This document shows, one piece after another, positions 15,937-24,398 of a stretch of DNA of 64,000 bases; position 1 is the stretch's first letter; each line of letters begins with the position of its first letter. Below the pieces are notes generated by a model. It ran no database searches. It was not told where the DNA came from and saw only the letters and a list, made by a program, of their open reading frames with translations. The translations under genes and the position numbers were made by a program. This DNA is from JAXLYX01 sp046351215 (GTDB lineage: Bacteria > Myxococcota_A > Polyangia > Polyangiales > Houyiibacteriaceae): NCBI GenBank assembly GCA_046351215.1, contig JAXLYX010000019.1, forward strand, positions 62,001-126,000. The letters are read 5' to 3'.

Positions 15937-17738
15937 TGGACGGCCTGGGGGGGTTCGCCATGGACACCGAGATGCTCCGCGCCAATCTCCGGCGCGTCCG
16001 TTTCATCGGGAAGGCCGCGTTCATCTCGGCGGTCAAGCTGCGTGACGGCCAGAAGCTGAGCCCCGGCTCGATCCTCGAGGATTGGGCGGCGAAGCAGCCC
16101 GGCCACGACGCCATCCTCTTCGAGGACGAGCGCATCTCGTACGGCGAGCTGAACGCGCGCGCGAACCAGGTGGCGCACGCCCTCGTGTCGATCGGCGCGA
16201 AGGCGGGCGACGTCGTCGCGATCGTCATGGACAACCGCCCCGAGTACCTCGAGTTCCTGCTCGGCGCGAACAAGGTCGGCGTGTGCATCGCGCTGATCAA
16301 CTGCAACCTCGTCGGCCAGCCGCTGATCCACGCGATCACGATCGGCGGGGCGTCGTTCGTGCTCGTCGGCGCGGAGCACGCGTCGAAGGTCGAGGACGTC
16401 GCCGGCGAGATCGGCGTCGCGCGCGAGCGCATCCTCGTCCGCTCGGATCGCGGCGTGAACGCGAACGTCGAGGGCGCGCGCTCGTTCGACGAGCTCCTCG
16501 CGAAGGCGCCGCGCACGAATCCCCCGACGACCCTGCAGGACATCAAGAACCCCTTCGTCTACATCTACACGTCGGGCACGACGGGCCTCCCGAAGGCTTC
16601 GAAGCAGACGAATTCCCGCTACCTGAAGGCGGCGTTCCTCTTCGGCCAGGCGGTGATCGGCGTCCGCACGGACGACGTGATCTACGGCTCCGGCGCCCCG
16701 CTCTACCATTCGAGCGGCACCGTGCTCGGCTTCGGCTCGGCGCTCACGGGCGGCGCGACCTTCGGCCTGCGCCGGAAGTTCTCCGTGCGCGGCCATTGGG
16801 ACGATTGCGCCCGCTGGAACGTCACGGTCTTCACGTACATCGGCGAGCTCTGCCGCTACCTGATGAACGGGCCGCAGCATCCGCGCGAGCGCGACCACAA
16901 GATCCGCGCGATCACGGGCGCCGGTCTCCGGCCGGACATCTGGGAGGCGTTCCAGAAGCGCTTCGCCATCCCCGTCGTCTACGAGTTCTACGGAGCGACC
17001 GAGGGCAACGTCGGCATCGTGAACATCGACGGACGCCCCGGCATGATGGGGCGTCTGATGCCCGGTCAGTGCGTGCTCGCCGCCGATCCGCACACGGGCG
17101 AGCTCCTGCTCGACGCGAACAAGCGCGCGCGCAAGGCAGAGGTCGGCGAGCGCGGTCTGCTCGTCGGCCACATCAACCGCATGAACACCTTCGACGGCTA
17201 CGTCGACAAGGGCAAGAACGAGTCGAAGATCGTCCGCAACCCGTTCGGAGACGGGAAGGACTTCTTCAACACCGGCGACCTCGTGGAGCTCCACGACCAC
17301 GGCTACGTCTCGTTCAAGGACCGCCTCGGCGACACCTTCCGTTGGAAGGGCGAGAACGTCTCGACGAACGAGGTACAGGAGGTCCTGAACCGCTGCCCCG
17401 GCGTCGAGGAATCGAACGTCTACGGCGTCGAGGTGCCCGGGGCGGACGGACGCGCCGGCATGGTCGCGCTCGTCGTCGGCGAGAACTTCGACGTCGTCGA
17501 GTTCGGCCACCACGTCCGCACGAGCCTCCCGGTCTACGCGCGGCCGGTCTTCCTCCGCGTGCAGCCCGAGATGCAGACGACCGGCACCTTCAAGCACGTG
17601 AAGACGGAGCTGAAGGCCGCGTCGTTCGACCCGGCGAAGGTGGACGACGCGCTCTACTTCTTCGAGAACGGCGAGCGCTACACCCCGCTCACGCCGGAGC
17701 TCTACGCGCGGATCACGAGCCGCGAGCTCAAGCTCTGA
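15936..17738 (+). CDS. Long-chain acyl-CoA synthetase, FATP type
   Basis: A 600-residue AMP-forming ligase closest to fatty acid transport protein / FadD6-type very-long-chain acyl-CoA synthetases. The P-loop is YTSGTTGLPKA near residue 210, with YEFYGATEGN and the FATP-type segment FFNTGDLVELHDHGYV. It probably couples uptake of exogenous fatty acid to CoA activation at the membrane. The start overlapping the ppnP stop is used; an ATG at 15960 is an alternative. A strong hairpin follows the stop. Confidence 0.85.
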   Translation: MDGLGGFAMDTEMLRANLRRVRFIGKAAFISAVKLRDGQKLSPGSILEDWAAKQPGHDAILFEDERISYGELNARANQVAHALVSIGAKAGDVVAIVMDNRPEYLEFLLGANKVGVCIALINCNLVGQPLIHAITIGGASFVLVGAEHASKVEDVAGEIGVARERILVRSDRGVNANVEGARSFDELLAKAPRTNPPTTLQDIKNPFVYIYTSGTTGLPKASKQTNSRYLKAAFLFGQAVIGVRTDDVIYGSGAPLYHSSGTVLGFGSALTGGATFGLRRKFSVRGHWDDCARWNVTVFTYIGELCRYLMNGPQHPRERDHKIRAITGAGLRPDIWEAFQKRFAIPVVYEFYGATEGNVGIVNIDGRPGMMGRLMPGQCVLAADPHTGELLLDANKRARKAEVGERGLLVGHINRMNTFDGYVDKGKNESKIVRNPFGDGKDFFNTGDLVELHDHGYVSFKDRLGDTFRWKGENVSTNEVQEVLNRCPGVEESNVYGVEVPGADGRAGMVALVVGENFDVVEFGHHVRTSLPVYARPVFLRVQPEMQTTGTFKHVKTELKAASFDPAKVDDALYFFENGERYTPLTPELYARITSRELKL

Positions 17739-17743
17739 CGGCG

Positions 17744-17768
17744 CGCGGGGGCCCACGGGGCCCTCGCG
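17744..17768. terminator. Strong hairpin terminator
   Basis: An 11-bp stem with one G-T wobble, CGCGGGGGCCC (17744-17754) and GGGCCCTCGCG (17758-17768), loop ACG, starting 6 bp after the acyl-CoA synthetase stop. No T run is present. Confidence 0.7.
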
Positions 17769-17850
17769 GGCTTGACGTCCGCCCCGCTCGTCTCGACGCT
17801 TCCCCCGTAACGGGGCGTGCGGTCCGCCGTACGACCCGACGGAGGTGCGC

Positions 17851-18294
17851 GTGACCAAGTCGAAGGCGGGGTTCGAGCTCGGGCCCGTGGGCGAGGCGGA
17901 GAAGGCGGAGCTCGCCAAGGGGCTCTCGCCCGAGGAGCGGTACGTCCTCTTCGAGCACGGGACGGAGCGGCCGTTCTGTGGGGGGCTGCTCGATCACAAG
18001 GGGAAGGGCGCGTACGTCTGCCGGCTCTGCGCCCTCCCGCTCTTCCGGTCGGAGACGAAATTCGAGTCCGGCACGGGCTGGCCGAGCTTCTACGAGAGCT
18101 TCGACCCGGAGCACGTCGCCTACATCGAGGACAGGAGCTACGGGATGGTGAGGGTCGAGATCCGCTGCGCGCGCTGCGCCTCGCACCTCGGCCACGTCTT
18201 CCCGGACGGGCCCCCGCCGACGGGGCGGCGCTACTGCTTGAACTCGGTCGCGCTGCGCTTCGTCGACGAGGCCGAGGTCGCGACGCTCCGCTGA
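17851..18294 (+). CDS. msrB: Peptide methionine-(R)-sulfoxide reductase
   Basis: A 147-residue MsrB that reduces methionine-R-sulfoxide in proteins. Zinc ligands Cys57, Cys60, Cys106 and Cys109 are in two CxxC pairs, and the catalytic Cys129 is in RRYCLNSVAL. No signal peptide, so it is cytosolic. The GTG at 17851 sits 5 nt after GGAGG and is preferred to the GTG at 17845. The stereo-complementary MsrA is encoded separately at 57483-58154. Confidence 0.92.
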   Translation: MTKSKAGFELGPVGEAEKAELAKGLSPEERYVLFEHGTERPFCGGLLDHKGKGAYVCRLCALPLFRSETKFESGTGWPSFYESFDPEHVAYIEDRSYGMVRVEIRCARCASHLGHVFPDGPPPTGRRYCLNSVALRFVDEAEVATLR

Positions 18295-18295
18295 C

Positions 18296-18634
18296 TCACT
18301 CGCCGGGGACCTTCGGGATCTCGATCGCGAGGTCGGGCTCGTCGGCGAGGAAGCGGAGCAGGAGCGAGCCGAGCAGCTCCTTGCCGGTGGCTGCCGCCGA
18401 TTCCAACGAGGTGCGACTTTTCTCGTCGAGCTCGATTCCCTCGCGGGCGAGGCGGTCGCAGAGCGTGCGCGCCGCCTCCGCCGGGAGCTCGAGCTGGAAG
18501 GAGAGGGCGAGCCCGCCGAACGGATGGGTGCCGGTGACGAAGGCCCCTTCCGCGCCGAGCACGGCGAGCGCTCCGGGGATCGCCTCGTTCCGGAGGCGTC
18601 TCGTGGTCGCTTCGAGCGTGACGAATGGCGCCAT
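18296..18634 (-). CDS. Small conserved-looking protein, function unknown
   Basis: A 112-residue soluble protein, convergent with msrB with a 1-bp gap. It begins MAPFVTLEATTRRLRNEAIPG; the C-terminal half is acidic and helical (FLADEPDLAIEIPKV). No motif, cysteine pair or membrane segment points to a function. The start is the ATG at 18634, with TAGTTC 5 nt upstream. Confidence 0.5.
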   Translation of the reverse strand: MAPFVTLEATTRRLRNEAIPGALAVLGAEGAFVTGTHPFGGLALSFQLELPAEAARTLCDRLAREGIELDEKSRTSLESAAATGKELLGSLLLRFLADEPDLAIEIPKVPGE

Positions 18635-18676
18635 CGGGCGAACTATGCCATCCGAGTACCCAAGGGGACCACGGCC

Positions 18677-19663
18677 ATGAACCAACCGCTCCGCATCGGC
18701 ATCCTCGGCGCCGCGCGCATCGCGCCCTTCGCCCTCGTCAAGCCCGCGCGGGAGGTGCCCGACGTCGAGCTGCTCGCGATCGCCGCGCGCGATCCGGAGA
18801 GGGCGCGGGAATTCGCCGACGAGCACGGCGTGCCGCTCGTCTTCCCGAGCTATCAGGCGTTGATCGACGATCCGGACATCGACGCGATCTACAACCCGCT
18901 GCCGAACTCGCTCCACGCCGAGTGGACGATCCGCTCGCTCGAGGCGGGCAAGCACGTGCTCTGCGAGAAGCCGCTCACGTCGAACGCGCAGGAGGCCCAG
19001 CTCGTCGCCGACGTCGCGCGGCGATCGGGCCGGGTCTGCATGGAGGCCTTCCACTGGCGCTACCATCCGCTCGCGCGACGCATGCTCGAGGTGATCGCGA
19101 GCGGCGAGCTCGGAACGGTCCGCCGGATCGAGACCTTCATGTGCGTGCCGCTCCCGCTGCCGAACGACATCCGCTTCGACCTCTCGCTCTCGGGCGGCGC
19201 GATGATGGACACGGGCTGCTACGCGGTCTCGATGATGCGTCACCTCGCCGGCGCCGAGCCGCGCGTCGTGAACGCGCAGGCGCTCCTGATCCGCGAGGGC
19301 GTCGATCGCCGCATGGAGGCGGAGGTCGCGTTCGAGGACGGGCGGACGGGCCATCTCACGTGCTCGCTGCTCTCGTCGACGCTGCTCCGCGTCGAGGCGA
19401 AGGTGATCGGCGATCGGGGGACGATGACGGCGTTCAACCCGGCCGCGCCCCAGATCCTGAGCTGGCTCACCGTCGAGTCGGACGGGAAGAAGCGGCGCGA
19501 GAAGGTGGAGCGGACGGCCACGTACACGCATCAGCTCCGGGCGTTCGTCGACGCCGTGCTCCTCGGAACGTCGTTCCCGACGACTCCCGAGGACGCCGTG
19601 AAGAACATGCAGGTCATCGACGACGTCTATCGGGCGGCGGGGATGTCCCCGCGCGGGACCTGA
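18677..19663 (+). CDS. Gfo/Idh/MocA-family NAD(P)-dependent oxidoreductase
   Basis: A 328-residue dehydrogenase. The N-terminal Rossmann segment IGILGAARIAP binds the nucleotide, CEKPLT carries the conserved Lys, and the alpha/beta C-terminal domain is complete. The family oxidises or reduces sugars, inositols and related diols. Residues FHWRYHPLA resemble the dihydrodiol dehydrogenase / xylose dehydrogenase branch. It stands alone between unrelated genes, so the substrate cannot be narrowed further. Confidence 0.85.
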   Translation: MNQPLRIGILGAARIAPFALVKPAREVPDVELLAIAARDPERAREFADEHGVPLVFPSYQALIDDPDIDAIYNPLPNSLHAEWTIRSLEAGKHVLCEKPLTSNAQEAQLVADVARRSGRVCMEAFHWRYHPLARRMLEVIASGELGTVRRIETFMCVPLPLPNDIRFDLSLSGGAMMDTGCYAVSMMRHLAGAEPRVVNAQALLIREGVDRRMEAEVAFEDGRTGHLTCSLLSSTLLRVEAKVIGDRGTMTAFNPAAPQILSWLTVESDGKKRREKVERTATYTHQLRAFVDAVLLGTSFPTTPEDAVKNMQVIDDVYRAAGMSPRGT

Positions 19664-19707
19664 GCGGTCCCTCCCATCTCCCGAACCCACCCCCTCAGGT
19701 CCTCCCG

Positions 19708-20358
19708 ATGAAGCTCCGCCTCTCCCACCTCGCCCCGCTCCTCGCCCTCCTCGCCGCGTGCGCGAGCGATCCCCTGCCTGCCCCCGAGTCGCCCGAGCCG
19801 CTCGTGCGCTCCTGCGGAGGGCATCGGCTCGCGGGCTCGTCCGCCTGCGCGGAGGACGAGTTCTGCGACTACGATACCGCGTCGAATTGCGGGCGGGCCG
19901 ACGCGACGGGCGTCTGCCGGGCGAAGCCCAGCGCTTGCACGCGCGAGTACATGCCGGTCTGCGGCTGCGACGGACAGACGTACGCGACGCGCTGCGTGGC
20001 GAACGCGGCGGGCGTCGCGGTCGAGCACGAGGGCGAGTGCCCCGCGCCGGCTCCGGCCGATCCCGCCCCCGCGCCGGCCGCGGCCCCCGGCGTCGGAGCG
20101 ACCTGCGGGACGCGCGGCGTTCCGCCCTGCCCCGAAGGTCTGTTCTGCGACTATCCGCTCGACGCGCAGTGCGGTGCGGCCGACCGTCCCGGCACCTGCC
20201 AGGAGAAGCCGCAGATGTGCACGCAGGACTATCGCCCCGTGTGCGGCTGCGACGGGACGACGTATCCGAACGCCTGCGGGGCCCACGCGGCCGGCGTCGC
20301 GGTCGCTTCCGAGAGCCCCTGCGCGCCGCCCGAGCCCGTCCGGCACCACCGCCGCTGA
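19708..20358 (+). CDS. Lipoprotein with two Kazal-type protease inhibitor domains
   Basis: A 216-residue lipoprotein: signal ending LLAAC (Cys18), then two similar units, each a Cys-rich lead segment (FCDYDTASNC.. and FCDYPLDAQC..) followed by a Kazal core with the signature PVCGCDG-x-TY. The units are joined by an Ala/Pro linker around residues 112-132. Kazal domains block serine proteases by a substrate-like loop. In a predatory or protease-secreting bacterium it may protect the cell surface, which is inference. The gene is convergent with the hydroxylase gene, 2 bp apart. Confidence 0.85.
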   Translation: MKLRLSHLAPLLALLAACASDPLPAPESPEPLVRSCGGHRLAGSSACAEDEFCDYDTASNCGRADATGVCRAKPSACTREYMPVCGCDGQTYATRCVANAAGVAVEHEGECPAPAPADPAPAPAAAPGVGATCGTRGVPPCPEGLFCDYPLDAQCGAADRPGTCQEKPQMCTQDYRPVCGCDGTTYPNACGAHAAGVAVASESPCAPPEPVRHHRR

Positions 20359-20360
20359 GC

Positions 20361-21035
20361 TCACTCCACCGTGCCGAAGACGATGTCGGGCAGCGGCGAG
20401 ATCGAGGAGTAGTTCCCCGAGAGCATGCTGTGGTGGTGGCGGTCGTGCTTCTCGGCGAGGATGCCCATCGTCCGGAGCGGGAAGTGCGGCACGCTCACGC
20501 CCGCGTGGTTGAAGATGTTGAAGACGTTGTAGGTGAAGAAGAACACCGCGAACGTCGTGATGTGGACCCCGCCGACCGCGGCCATCGAGCCGAAGAAGAG
20601 CGAGAGGCCGATCACCGTCTCGAGCGGGTGGAGCAGCAAGCTGTCGATCGAGCGCGGATTCCGGGCCGCGTGGTGGACGGCGTGCACCGAGCGCAGGAGC
20701 CTCCACTCGTGGAAGGGGTAGCGGTGCACGAAGTAGTAGACGAAGTCGTAGATGAAGATGGCGCCCGCGGCCTCCACGAGCTTCATCCAGAGCGGGACCT
20801 CGCGCGTGTAGAAGAGACGGTCGCCGAAGACGACGACGATGCCGACGATCAGGCTCACCGAGACGGCGATGTTGAGGGCGATGTCCTTGTAGAGCTTCGC
20901 GTCGGAGACGCTGCGATGCGGGTCGTCGCTGATCATGTGCTCTTGCCCGACCTTCGAACGGTAGAGGAGCTGCAGGAAGACCATCGTCGCCCCGGGTCCG
21001 AGGAAGCCCACGAGAAGGATCGGCAGGTAGCTCAT
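20361..21035 (-). CDS. Sterol desaturase / fatty acid hydroxylase family membrane enzyme
   Basis: A 224-residue integral membrane di-iron enzyme of the fatty acid hydroxylase superfamily. The histidine clusters are visible: His104 and His109 (HRYPFH), His118/121/122 (HAVHH), His177, and His197/200/201/202 (HDRHHH). It would use O2 and two electrons to hydroxylate or desaturate a lipid. The reductase gene immediately upstream in the same operon (10-bp gap) is the obvious electron donor. The lipid substrate is unknown. Confidence 0.85.
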   Translation of the reverse strand: MSYLPILLVGFLGPGATMVFLQLLYRSKVGQEHMISDDPHRSVSDAKLYKDIALNIAVSVSLIVGIVVVFGDRLFYTREVPLWMKLVEAAGAIFIYDFVYYFVHRYPFHEWRLLRSVHAVHHAARNPRSIDSLLLHPLETVIGLSLFFGSMAAVGGVHITTFAVFFFTYNVFNIFNHAGVSVPHFPLRTMGILAEKHDRHHHSMLSGNYSSISPLPDIVFGTVE

Positions 21036-21045
21036 CGCGTGTCTC

Positions 21046-22248
21046 CTAGACGGTGTGGTGGAGGAACCGGACCAGCCAGGCGACCGCCACGCAGAGGACG
21101 GCGACCACGGCGAGGCGGACGAGCGAGAGGGGCGGTGCGCCTCCCTCGCCTTCGGCCGCGAGGCCGAACGAGACGGAATCGAAGTCGATGTGCAGGGGGC
21201 CCGAGGTCCTCGGGCGGGCCTGGCAGGCGAGCACCCGGCCCCGTTCGATGTCGAGGTCCGTGAGGGCGAGCGGATTGTCCATGTCGACCTCGCCTTCCAC
21301 GAGCTTGCACATGCAACTTCCGCAGAAGCCGTCCTCGCAGGAGGAGGGGGCCTTCACCCCCGCGGACTTGCAGGAGGCGAGGAGCGTGCGGCCGGATGCG
21401 TAGGGCACGCTGTGGATCTTCTTGCCGAGCGTCACCAGGAACGCCGCGGGCGCGGGGCGATCCGACGCGGCCGTCCCGGCCTCGGCCCGGCGGTCGGGAT
21501 CCGTCGGCGAGACGAAGTTCTCGATGCGGACGTGCCCCTCGGGCACGCCGCTCTCGCGGAGCACGCGCCCGACGAGGTCCATGAAGGGCTTCGGACCGCA
21601 GACGTAGAAGTCGGCGTCGAGGCGCTCGCCGACGAAGGCCCGGACCCCCTCGGCCACGAGGTAGCCCGAGGCGTCGTCCCGATGGTGGCGGAGCTCGAAG
21701 CGGCCGGGATTCGAGCTCGCGAGCTCCTCGAGCTCGGCCGCGAAGATCGTCGACTCGGCGTTCCGGTTCGCGTAGAGGAGGCGCGCCGAGCCGCCCGACG
21801 CGAGGACGCTCTTCAGCATGGAGTGGATCGGGGTGATCCCGCTGCCGCCCGCGAAGAAGACGAGCGGCCGCGAGCCGCGGTGCGGATCGAGCACGAAGCG
21901 GCCGGCCGGCCGATGCACCTCGAGCAGGTCGCCTTCGCGGACGCGGTCGACGAGGTGGTTCGAGACGCGACCGCCCTCGACGCGCTTCACGGTGATCGTC
22001 GGCCGCGGATCGAGGCCGGGGGCGCTGCTCAGCGAGTAGCAACGATGGACGCGGAAGCCCTCCCACGGGACGTCGACCGTGAGGTACTGGCCCGGCACGT
22101 AACGCAGCTCGCGCTCGAGCTCCTCCGGGACGTCGAGCACGAAGGAGCGGGCGTCGCTCGTCTCCTCGATGACGCGGTGGACCCGGAGCGCGAGGAGGCC
22201 CTGGCGGGGGCTCGCGGCGTCGTTCGGGGTCTCGGCTCTCGACTGCAT
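21046..22248 (-). CDS. FAD/2Fe-2S oxidoreductase with C-terminal membrane anchor
   Basis: A 400-residue reductase ordered FAD-binding domain (motif CYSLSS), NAD(P)-binding domain (GGSGITPIHSML), plant-type 2Fe-2S ferredoxin domain (CEDGFCGSC near residue 310) and a single transmembrane helix in the last 30 residues. This order is that of KshB/PaaE-type reductases, which feed oxygenases; the C-terminal anchor is unusual and would hold it beside the membrane hydroxylase encoded downstream. Divergent from a TetR gene with two operator-like repeats between. Confidence 0.85.
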   Translation of the reverse strand: MQSRAETPNDAASPRQGLLALRVHRVIEETSDARSFVLDVPEELERELRYVPGQYLTVDVPWEGFRVHRCYSLSSAPGLDPRPTITVKRVEGGRVSNHLVDRVREGDLLEVHRPAGRFVLDPHRGSRPLVFFAGGSGITPIHSMLKSVLASGGSARLLYANRNAESTIFAAELEELASSNPGRFELRHHRDDASGYLVAEGVRAFVGERLDADFYVCGPKPFMDLVGRVLRESGVPEGHVRIENFVSPTDPDRRAEAGTAASDRPAPAAFLVTLGKKIHSVPYASGRTLLASCKSAGVKAPSSCEDGFCGSCMCKLVEGEVDMDNPLALTDLDIERGRVLACQARPRTSGPLHIDFDSVSFGLAAEGEGGAPPLSLVRLAVVAVLCVAVAWLVRFLHHTV

Positions 22249-22325
22249 CGTCTCTCCGGGCTCGCGTCCGGCCCTCGGTCCGGCGCGCTTCGAGGGCAGG
22301 CCCTGGACGGAACGCTCCCCCCGGA

Positions 22326-22341
22326 CCTATCGTCTGATAGG
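22326..22341. promoter_or_regulatory. Inverted repeat CCTA-N8-TAGG, copy 1
   Basis: CCTATCGTCTGATAGG has 6-bp arms. It lies exactly 21 bp (two helical turns) from copy 2, so bound dimers would face the same side. Candidate TetR operator. Confidence 0.6.
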
Positions 22342-22346
22342 GAATG

Positions 22347-22362
22347 CCTAATCAACGTTAGG
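22347..22362. promoter_or_regulatory. Inverted repeat CCTA-N8-TAGG, copy 2
   Basis: CCTAATCAACGTTAGG has 5-bp arms and shares the outer CCTA and TAGG with copy 1. It covers the possible -35 hexamer TTGATT (minus strand), so binding would block the reductase-hydroxylase promoter. Confidence 0.6.
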
Positions 22363-22521
22363 GCGTTTCGCAAGCCACTTCCGGTGAACCGTCGTCCGAC
22401 ACCCCCCGGACGGTGAGGGCGGGGGCGGGCCGCCTCCGGTCTTGCTGCCCCGTCGCCGTTCCGAAAGAATGCGGCCCCGCACGGATGCGGCGGGGCGGCG
22501 CCCACGGCCGAGGGAGACGTC

Positions 22522-23118
22522 TTGAGCGAGGCTTTCAGCACCCGGGAGCGAATCATCCGCGCGGCGGCGAGGCAGTTCGCCCTGAGCGGCTACGACGGGG
22601 TCCCCCTCCGGGTCATCGCCGAGGACGTCGGGATCCGGGCCGCCTCGATCTTCCACCACTTCCCCGGCGGCAAGCAGGAGCTCTACGACACGATCACGCA
22701 GGAGCTCATGGACCTGTTCCAGGCGCGCCTCTCGTCGGTCGCGAACCTGGGGCTCGGGCCGGCCGAGACGATGTCGGTCTTCGCCGCGATCTTCTGGGAC
22801 TCGCTCGCCGACCGGCCCGACCTCGCCTCCCTGATGCTCCGCGAGTCCTTCGAGACGACCTCGGCGCGGAACGCCGACAAGCGGGCGACGGCGCACATGT
22901 TCGTCTCCGTGCTCGTCGATTCGCTCCGCAAGGCGCGCGATGCGGGCAAGCTCCCCGACCTCGCCCCCGAGGCGATGCTCCTCGTCATCGCCGCGTACTC
23001 GATCGTCGCGCACGGCGCGCCCGTCGTGCGCGAGGTGCTCTACGGCGAGGGCGCCACGCCCGAGGAGATGCGCGAGCACTACCTCTCGGCGGTCAAGAGG
23101 CTCTGTCGGGTCGACTGA
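22522..23118 (+). CDS. TetR-family transcriptional regulator
   Basis: A 198-residue TetR protein, helix-turn-helix in residues about 8-55 (REIIRAAARQF-like RERIIRAAARQFALSGY, then IFHHFPGGKQELYDTI). The TTG start follows AGGGAG at a normal distance and gives a standard N-terminus. It is divergent from a hydroxylase/reductase pair, an arrangement like DesT with desCB in Pseudomonas, so it may sense fatty acyl ligands and control membrane lipid modification. That role is inference. Confidence 0.85.
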   Translation: MSEAFSTRERIIRAAARQFALSGYDGVPLRVIAEDVGIRAASIFHHFPGGKQELYDTITQELMDLFQARLSSVANLGLGPAETMSVFAAIFWDSLADRPDLASLMLRESFETTSARNADKRATAHMFVSVLVDSLRKARDAGKLPDLAPEAMLLVIAAYSIVAHGAPVVREVLYGEGATPEEMREHYLSAVKRLCRVD

Positions 23119-23133
23119 AGGGAAGGCGGGCAC

Positions 23134-23541
23134 ATGGCGGCGTTCACGCAGGAACAGATCGAGGCGTTGTCGGAGATCCTCGGGAGGGCCGTGCCGCCCG
23201 CCTATCTCGCCTTCATGGCCGCGTATCCCGAGGACCTCCTCGCCGCGACCTATCCGAAGCTCCACGACAGGCCGTGCGAATTCGAGCTCTACTCGGAGCC
23301 GCGCCTGGTCCTGCGCCTCAACGCGATGGTGCGCGAGGAGGACATCTGGACCGTGGAAGGCCCCTGGGATGCGGGCTTCCTCGCGATCGGCCAGGACATC
23401 GGCGGCGACGTCGTCGCGCTCGCGCTCGACGGAGCGCCCGAGGTGCACCGGCTGAACACCGAGACGGCGAAGTACGCGAAGGTCGCGGACGGGCTCGAGG
23501 CCTACGCCGCGGTCCTCCTCGCGCGCTGCCGCGCGAGCTGA
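23134..23541 (+). CDS. SMI1/KNR4 (SUKH)-like protein
   Basis: A 135-residue protein with the SUKH pattern: an N-terminal I-x3-E-ILGR-x-VPPAYLAFM stretch, a central strand set and FLAIGQDIGGDVVALAL, the typical aspartate/glycine turn. SUKH proteins often act as immunity proteins against contact-dependent toxins, but many are lone regulators. No toxin gene is adjacent here. It follows the TetR gene by 15 bp. Confidence 0.65.
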   Translation: MAAFTQEQIEALSEILGRAVPPAYLAFMAAYPEDLLAATYPKLHDRPCEFELYSEPRLVLRLNAMVREEDIWTVEGPWDAGFLAIGQDIGGDVVALALDGAPEVHRLNTETAKYAKVADGLEAYAAVLLARCRAS

Positions 23542-23660
23542 GCCTTCGAAGCCGCGGACGTCCGGCGTCGTCGGCGCCCTCGGTCGCTTTTTCGTCGCCG
23601 GCGAACCTCGACGAGACCCACCCCGAGGCTGCATCGTCGGGGTCCTCTGGAGGCAGTGCG

Positions 23661-24398
23661 ATGTCCGAGGATCCCACGACGAAGTTCCACATCCGGAAGT
23701 ACCGCGATGCGGATCGTGCCCAGGTCCGGTCGATCTGTTTCCAGACCGGCCTCTTCGGCGATCCCGTCGAGCGCGTGTACGGCGATCTCGAGAGCTTCGC
23801 CGACATGTTCACCGCGTACTACACGGACTGCGAGGCGGAGAACGCCTGGGTCGTCGCGCGGACCGACGACGATCGCGTGATCGTCGGCTACCTCCTCGGC
23901 TGCATGGACTCGAGGAAGGCCTGGGATCCGACGATGGTCGCGGTGAGGCACATCCTCCGGCGCGGCCTGCTCTTCCGCCCTTCGACGGCGGGGTTCTACT
24001 GGCGGCTCGTCGGCGACGTGATCCGCGATCTCGGCGTGCACCGGACCAAGATCGACTTCGACAAGTACCCCGCGCACAACCACATCGATCTGCTTCCCGA
24101 GGTGCGGGGCGCGTTCGGCCAGCTCCTCTTCCAGAAGTTCCTCGACGAGATGCTCGCGAAGGGCGTGCGCGGCGCGTTCGGCGAGGCGATCGCCGAGAAC
24201 GTGCGCATCCGTCGCTTCGCGGCGAGCTGGGGCTACCACGAGATCGGCAAGCCGTATCCGCTGCCGGGCATGCGCGACGCGAACGGGAAGCGCCTGCACG
24301 GCATCGCCGTCGTGCGCGACCTGACGGTCCCCTTCGAGCGTCGGCCGCGGGAGCCGGCCGAGAAGCGTCAATCCACCGCGAACACGGTCGGCGAGTAG
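23661..24398 (+). CDS. GNAT-family N-acetyltransferase
   Basis: A 245-residue acetyltransferase-like protein. The segment starting HIRKYRDADRAQV is a typical GNAT opening, and RGAFGQLLFQKFLDEMLAKG with GAFGEAIAENVRIRRFAASWGYHEIG corresponds to the acetyl-CoA loop and following helix. The pyrophosphate loop deviates from R/Q-x-x-G-x-G/A. The start follows GGAGG at 23649. Its last 31 bp overlap the 3' end of the opposite gene. Substrate unknown. Confidence 0.7.
   Translation: MSEDPTTKFHIRKYRDADRAQVRSICFQTGLFGDPVERVYGDLESFADMFTAYYTDCEAENAWVVARTDDDRVIVGYLLGCMDSRKAWDPTMVAVRHILRRGLLFRPSTAGFYWRLVGDVIRDLGVHRTKIDFDKYPAHNHIDLLPEVRGAFGQLLFQKFLDEMLAKGVRGAFGEAIAENVRIRRFAASWGYHEIGKPYPLPGMRDANGKRLHGIAVVRDLTVPFERRPREPAEKRQSTANTVGE

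Larger units (their letters stand above)
22249..22521. other. Divergent regulatory region
   Basis: A 273-bp gene-free stretch between the reductase and TetR genes, the longest in the window. It holds the two CCTA-N8-TAGG elements and, on the minus strand, TTGATT inside the second element, a possible -35 hexamer for the reductase operon. Nothing else stands out. Confidence 0.6.

Noticed and set aside
15858..17918. A 686-codon open frame antisense to the acyl-CoA synthetase.
   Set aside because: The forward frame has all FATP-type motifs and the antisense translation does not resemble any protein.
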